Shown here: positions 24,606-26,313 of the stretch, piece after piece | Numbering within the stretch: position 1 is the stretch's first letter | Layout: each line of letters begins with the position of its first letter | Assembly (NCBI RefSeq): GCF_905212365.1 | Contig: NZ_CAJMEH010000024.1 | Span: forward strand, 1 to 26,313 | Source of the DNA: an uncultured Phascolarctobacterium sp. | Lineage (GTDB): Bacteria; Bacillota; Negativicutes; Acidaminococcales; Acidaminococcaceae | Direction of reading: 5' to 3' | Length of the DNA: 26,313 nt | Made by a program: the position numbers and the translations under genes | The notes under the pieces: model-generated | Seen by the model: only the letters and a program-made list of their open reading frames with translations | Told to the model about the DNA's origin: nothing | Database searches by the model: none

Positions 24606-25511
24606 TTACTCCTCGCCTAAAACCAAAACCTCAGGCTCCAAACGCACGCCATGAGCGGCATATACCTCCTCCTGCACGTCGGCAATCAGCTGCAAAACGT
24701 CGGCAGCCGTCGCGCCGCCAATATTGACCACAAAGCCCGCGTGCTTGCGCGACACCTGCGCGCCGCCCACGGTATAGCCTTTCAAACCTGTCTGCTCGAT
24801 CAGTGTACCAGCAAAATATCCCGGCGGACGCTTAAACATACTGCCGGCGCTGGGCAGCTCCAAGGGCTGCTTGCTGATGCGCCGCTGGCTGAAATCTGCC
24901 ATTTTAGCGTCTATTGCTTCCTGCTCGCCGGGCTGCAAGGCCACCGTAACCGACGTTACAAACCAGCCGCTGCCCTGCAGGGCAGTATGGCGGTAGGCAA
25001 AGTCCAGCTGCTCGGCCTTCAGCTCTTTAAGCTTCCCTGCCGCGTTCATCACGCGCACCGCAGCAACCACCTTTGACATTTCTCCGTCATAGGCTCCGGC
25101 GTTCATATACACCGCGCCGCCGATGCTGCCGGGAATGCCGACGGCAAATTCCAGACCGCTCAAGCCCAGCGAAGCAGCTTTTTTCGATGCCAGCGCCAAG
25201 GATACGCCGCTGCCAAAGGTAATGCTGCTGCCCTTGACCTCTATGTCGTTCAGCATATTACCCAGCTTAATGACCAGTCCGCGAATCCCCTTATCCCGCA
25301 CCAGCAGGTTAGAGCCGTTGCCAATCAACGTCACCGGCGTTTGGGAAGCCCGGGCCTTGAGCAGAAGAGCCTGCAGCTCGCTCTCGTTCTGCGGCAGCGC
25401 CATGACGTCGGCAGGGCCGCCAATGCGAAAGGAGGTATGCCTTCTCATCGGCTCCGCCAGCAGCAAGGGCTTTTGCGTACATCCTGCAAAAATCTTCTGC
25501 AAATCCGGCAT
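24606..25511 (-). CDS. murB: UDP-N-acetylmuramate dehydrogenase
   Basis: Cytoplasmic FAD enzyme reducing UDP-GlcNAc-enolpyruvate to UDP-MurNAc in peptidoglycan synthesis. 301 residues, the short type II (Firmicutes) form. FAD-binding motifs are IGNGSNLLVRDKGIRG and GIPGSIGGAVYMNAGAYDGE. The catalytic Ser lies in ELPSAGSMFKRPPGYFAG and the C-terminal Glu in GVRLEPEVLVLG. VGGAQVSRKHAGFVVN is characteristic of the enzyme. ATG 25511 shares its A with the TAA of the YlbF-family gene, indicating translational coupling, and the unrecognised gene follows 17 nt later. Confidence 0.97.
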   Translation of the reverse strand: MPDLQKIFAGCTQKPLLLAEPMRRHTSFRIGGPADVMALPQNESELQALLLKARASQTPVTLIGNGSNLLVRDKGIRGLVIKLGNMLNDIEVKGSSITFGSGVSLALASKKAASLGLSGLEFAVGIPGSIGGAVYMNAGAYDGEMSKVVAAVRVMNAAGKLKELKAEQLDFAYRHTALQGSGWFVTSVTVALQPGEQEAIDAKMADFSQRRISKQPLELPSAGSMFKRPPGYFAGTLIEQTGLKGYTVGGAQVSRKHAGFVVNIGGATAADVLQLIADVQEEVYAAHGVRLEPEVLVLGEE

Positions 25512-25852
25512 TATTTTTCTCCCATTGCTTCCTTAACCACATCCTGAATAGAATTAGTTATATCGGCCAGCATCATCTGAAAACGCATAAAGGAATTAAG
25601 ATACTGCATAGCGTCGCTGTTTAAAGAAAGTACGCCGTACAGCTTCTGAATTTTTTCAGTAGTTTCCTTAGCGGGCTCCTTACCCTGGTATTTAGCGATT
25701 TCTGCCTCCTGATTCAGCTGCAGAAATTCGTCCACCATTTTCTTGGCGTTTTCGTCCTTAGCCAAAGCGGCGGTTGCTTCCTTCAATTTTTTAAATTCGT
25801 GGCTTTCGCGCATGGCTTTCGCCAACTCGTTAGCGTTATCATATACGTTCAT
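25511..25852 (-). CDS. YlbF/YmcA family protein
   Basis: A 113-residue, mostly helical cytoplasmic protein of the YlbF/YmcA (Com_YlbF) family, with MNVYDNANELAKAMRESHEFKKL at the start and the family pattern DENAKKMVDEFLQLNQEAEIAKYQGK in the middle. In Bacillus, the YlbF-YmcA-YaaT complex assists RNase Y-dependent mRNA maturation and development; here the role is inferred only. I do not see the C-terminal cysteines that bind the Fe-S cluster in the Bacillus proteins. ATG 25852 has GAGGTGA upstream. It is coupled to murB by a one-nt overlap. Confidence 0.88.
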   Translation of the reverse strand: MNVYDNANELAKAMRESHEFKKLKEATAALAKDENAKKMVDEFLQLNQEAEIAKYQGKEPAKETTEKIQKLYGVLSLNSDAMQYLNSFMRFQMMLADITNSIQDVVKEAMGEK

Positions 25853-25904
25853 TATTTGTCACCTCGTAAAATAATCTCGTTGTATTCTTTTTAAATTCGG
25901 CACC

Positions 25905-26313
25905 TCACTGTACAGGCACATTCAAATGAGCCCAGGCGGTAGACGGCTGATAATCAAAATGCCACCATTCCATCTCGATGCCCTTAAAACCGTACAGCTC
26001 CATGCTGTCCCGCAGCAGCACGCGCAAATAGCGCTGGCGCGATGTGCCTCCGGCATAGCTGGCGAACTGGCGCACTGACGGCTCGTCAAAATCGCTGATC
26101 ATTTCCACGGTTTCGCCCGAATCCAGCTTATATAAGCCGACGTCCACAGCGTTGCCCGTATTATGAACACTGCCCTTGGTATCCGGATCCTCCAGCATTT
26201 GCTTCTGGTCGGCAGGCAATGCCAAATGAGCCAGCTTGCTCACAGACCAGGGCCGGTAAGCATCCCACAGAACCAGGCCGTAGCCGTAAGCAGCCAAATG
26301 CTGCTGCACCTTG
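25905..26313 (-). CDS. D-alanyl-D-alanine dipeptidase (VanX family), 5' end beyond right edge
   Basis: The C-terminal 136 or so residues of a zinc dipeptidase of the VanX/DdpX family; the reading frame is open to the window edge, and about 60 residues of a full-length protein lie outside. DAYRP carries the substrate-binding Arg. SVHNTGNAVDVGL carries the first zinc ligands (His, and Asp seven residues on), and EWWHFD the catalytic Glu and last zinc His. The enzyme cleaves D-Ala-D-Ala. With no vanH/vanA ligase genes next to it, a role in peptidoglycan fragment recycling is more likely than glycopeptide resistance, but genes to the right are not visible. The GTG at 26309 is not the start. The stop is 52 nt from the YlbF-family gene. 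Confidence 0.92.
   Translation of the reverse strand, partial: KVQQHLAAYGYGLVLWDAYRPWSVSKLAHLALPADQKQMLEDPDTKGSVHNTGNAVDVGLYKLDSGETVEMISDFDEPSVRQFASYAGGTSRQRYLRVLLRDSMELYGFKGIEMEWWHFDYQPSTAWAHLNVPVQ

Noticed and set aside
25905..26313. Glycopeptide-resistance (van) cluster
   Set aside because: Only a VanX-family dipeptidase is visible. No ligase or dehydrogenase gene is next to it, and chromosomal homologues without resistance are common.

Overview
The window looks like a chromosomal segment of a Firmicutes (Bacillota) bacterium. My best guess is a gut Negativicute related to Phascolarctobacterium/Acidaminococcaceae. The backbone is the classic Firmicutes order recJ - relA - dtd - (MBL hydrolase, permease, hemZ) - hisS - aspS - 6S RNA - rarA, in G+C-balanced DNA with purine-rich Shine-Dalgarno sites. 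The genus is inferred from gene style only. All recognisable genes lie on the minus strand, so the window is transcribed from high to low coordinates.

Right part (26313 to 23374): the 3' part of a VanX-type D-Ala-D-Ala dipeptidase, a YlbF/YmcA-family protein, murB, an unrecognised small protein and a ferredoxin-nitroreductase fusion, tightly packed and closed by a strong intrinsic terminator. Centre-right (23164 to 14605): lapA, recJ, relA, dtd, an MBL-fold hydrolase, an AI-2E-family permease and hemZ form a dense run with ATGA overlaps. An intergenic palindromic repeat then precedes the hisS-aspS pair.

Centre (11354 to 9416): a 6S RNA gene that can be folded by eye, with its own terminator, lies downstream of aspS. 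Next comes an AbiE-type toxin-antitoxin pair whose promoter overlaps a near-perfect 35-bp palindrome, then rarA with two tandem terminators.

Left part (7841 to 1): a surface-polysaccharide operon starts from a TTGACT-16-TATAAT promoter, and its transcript would begin with a perfect 16-bp hairpin. Gene order is phosphoglycosyl transferase, GT2 glycosyltransferase, CDP-glycerol glycerophosphotransferase-like protein, EpsG-like polymerase, an acyltransferase-3 gene split by a frameshift at a 7-nt homopolymer, Wzx-like flippase, galE, and the 5' part of a degenerate AAA_14-type ATPase. The block from about 1430 to 7060 is strikingly AT-rich, while the phosphoglycosyl transferase and galE match the chromosome. 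This is the usual picture of an exchangeable serotype-specific cassette between conserved flanks. Together the genes would make, flip, polymerise and decorate (phosphoglycerol, O-acyl) a repeat-unit glycan.

I saw no tRNA, rRNA, CRISPR array, transposase or phage gene. The items most worth a second look are the homopolymer-interrupted acyltransferase, the ATPase that has lost both Walker motifs, the 5'-terminal leader hairpin, the 6S RNA with a competing hairpin, and the AbiE insertion beside it. I did not find a clearly new multi-gene system.
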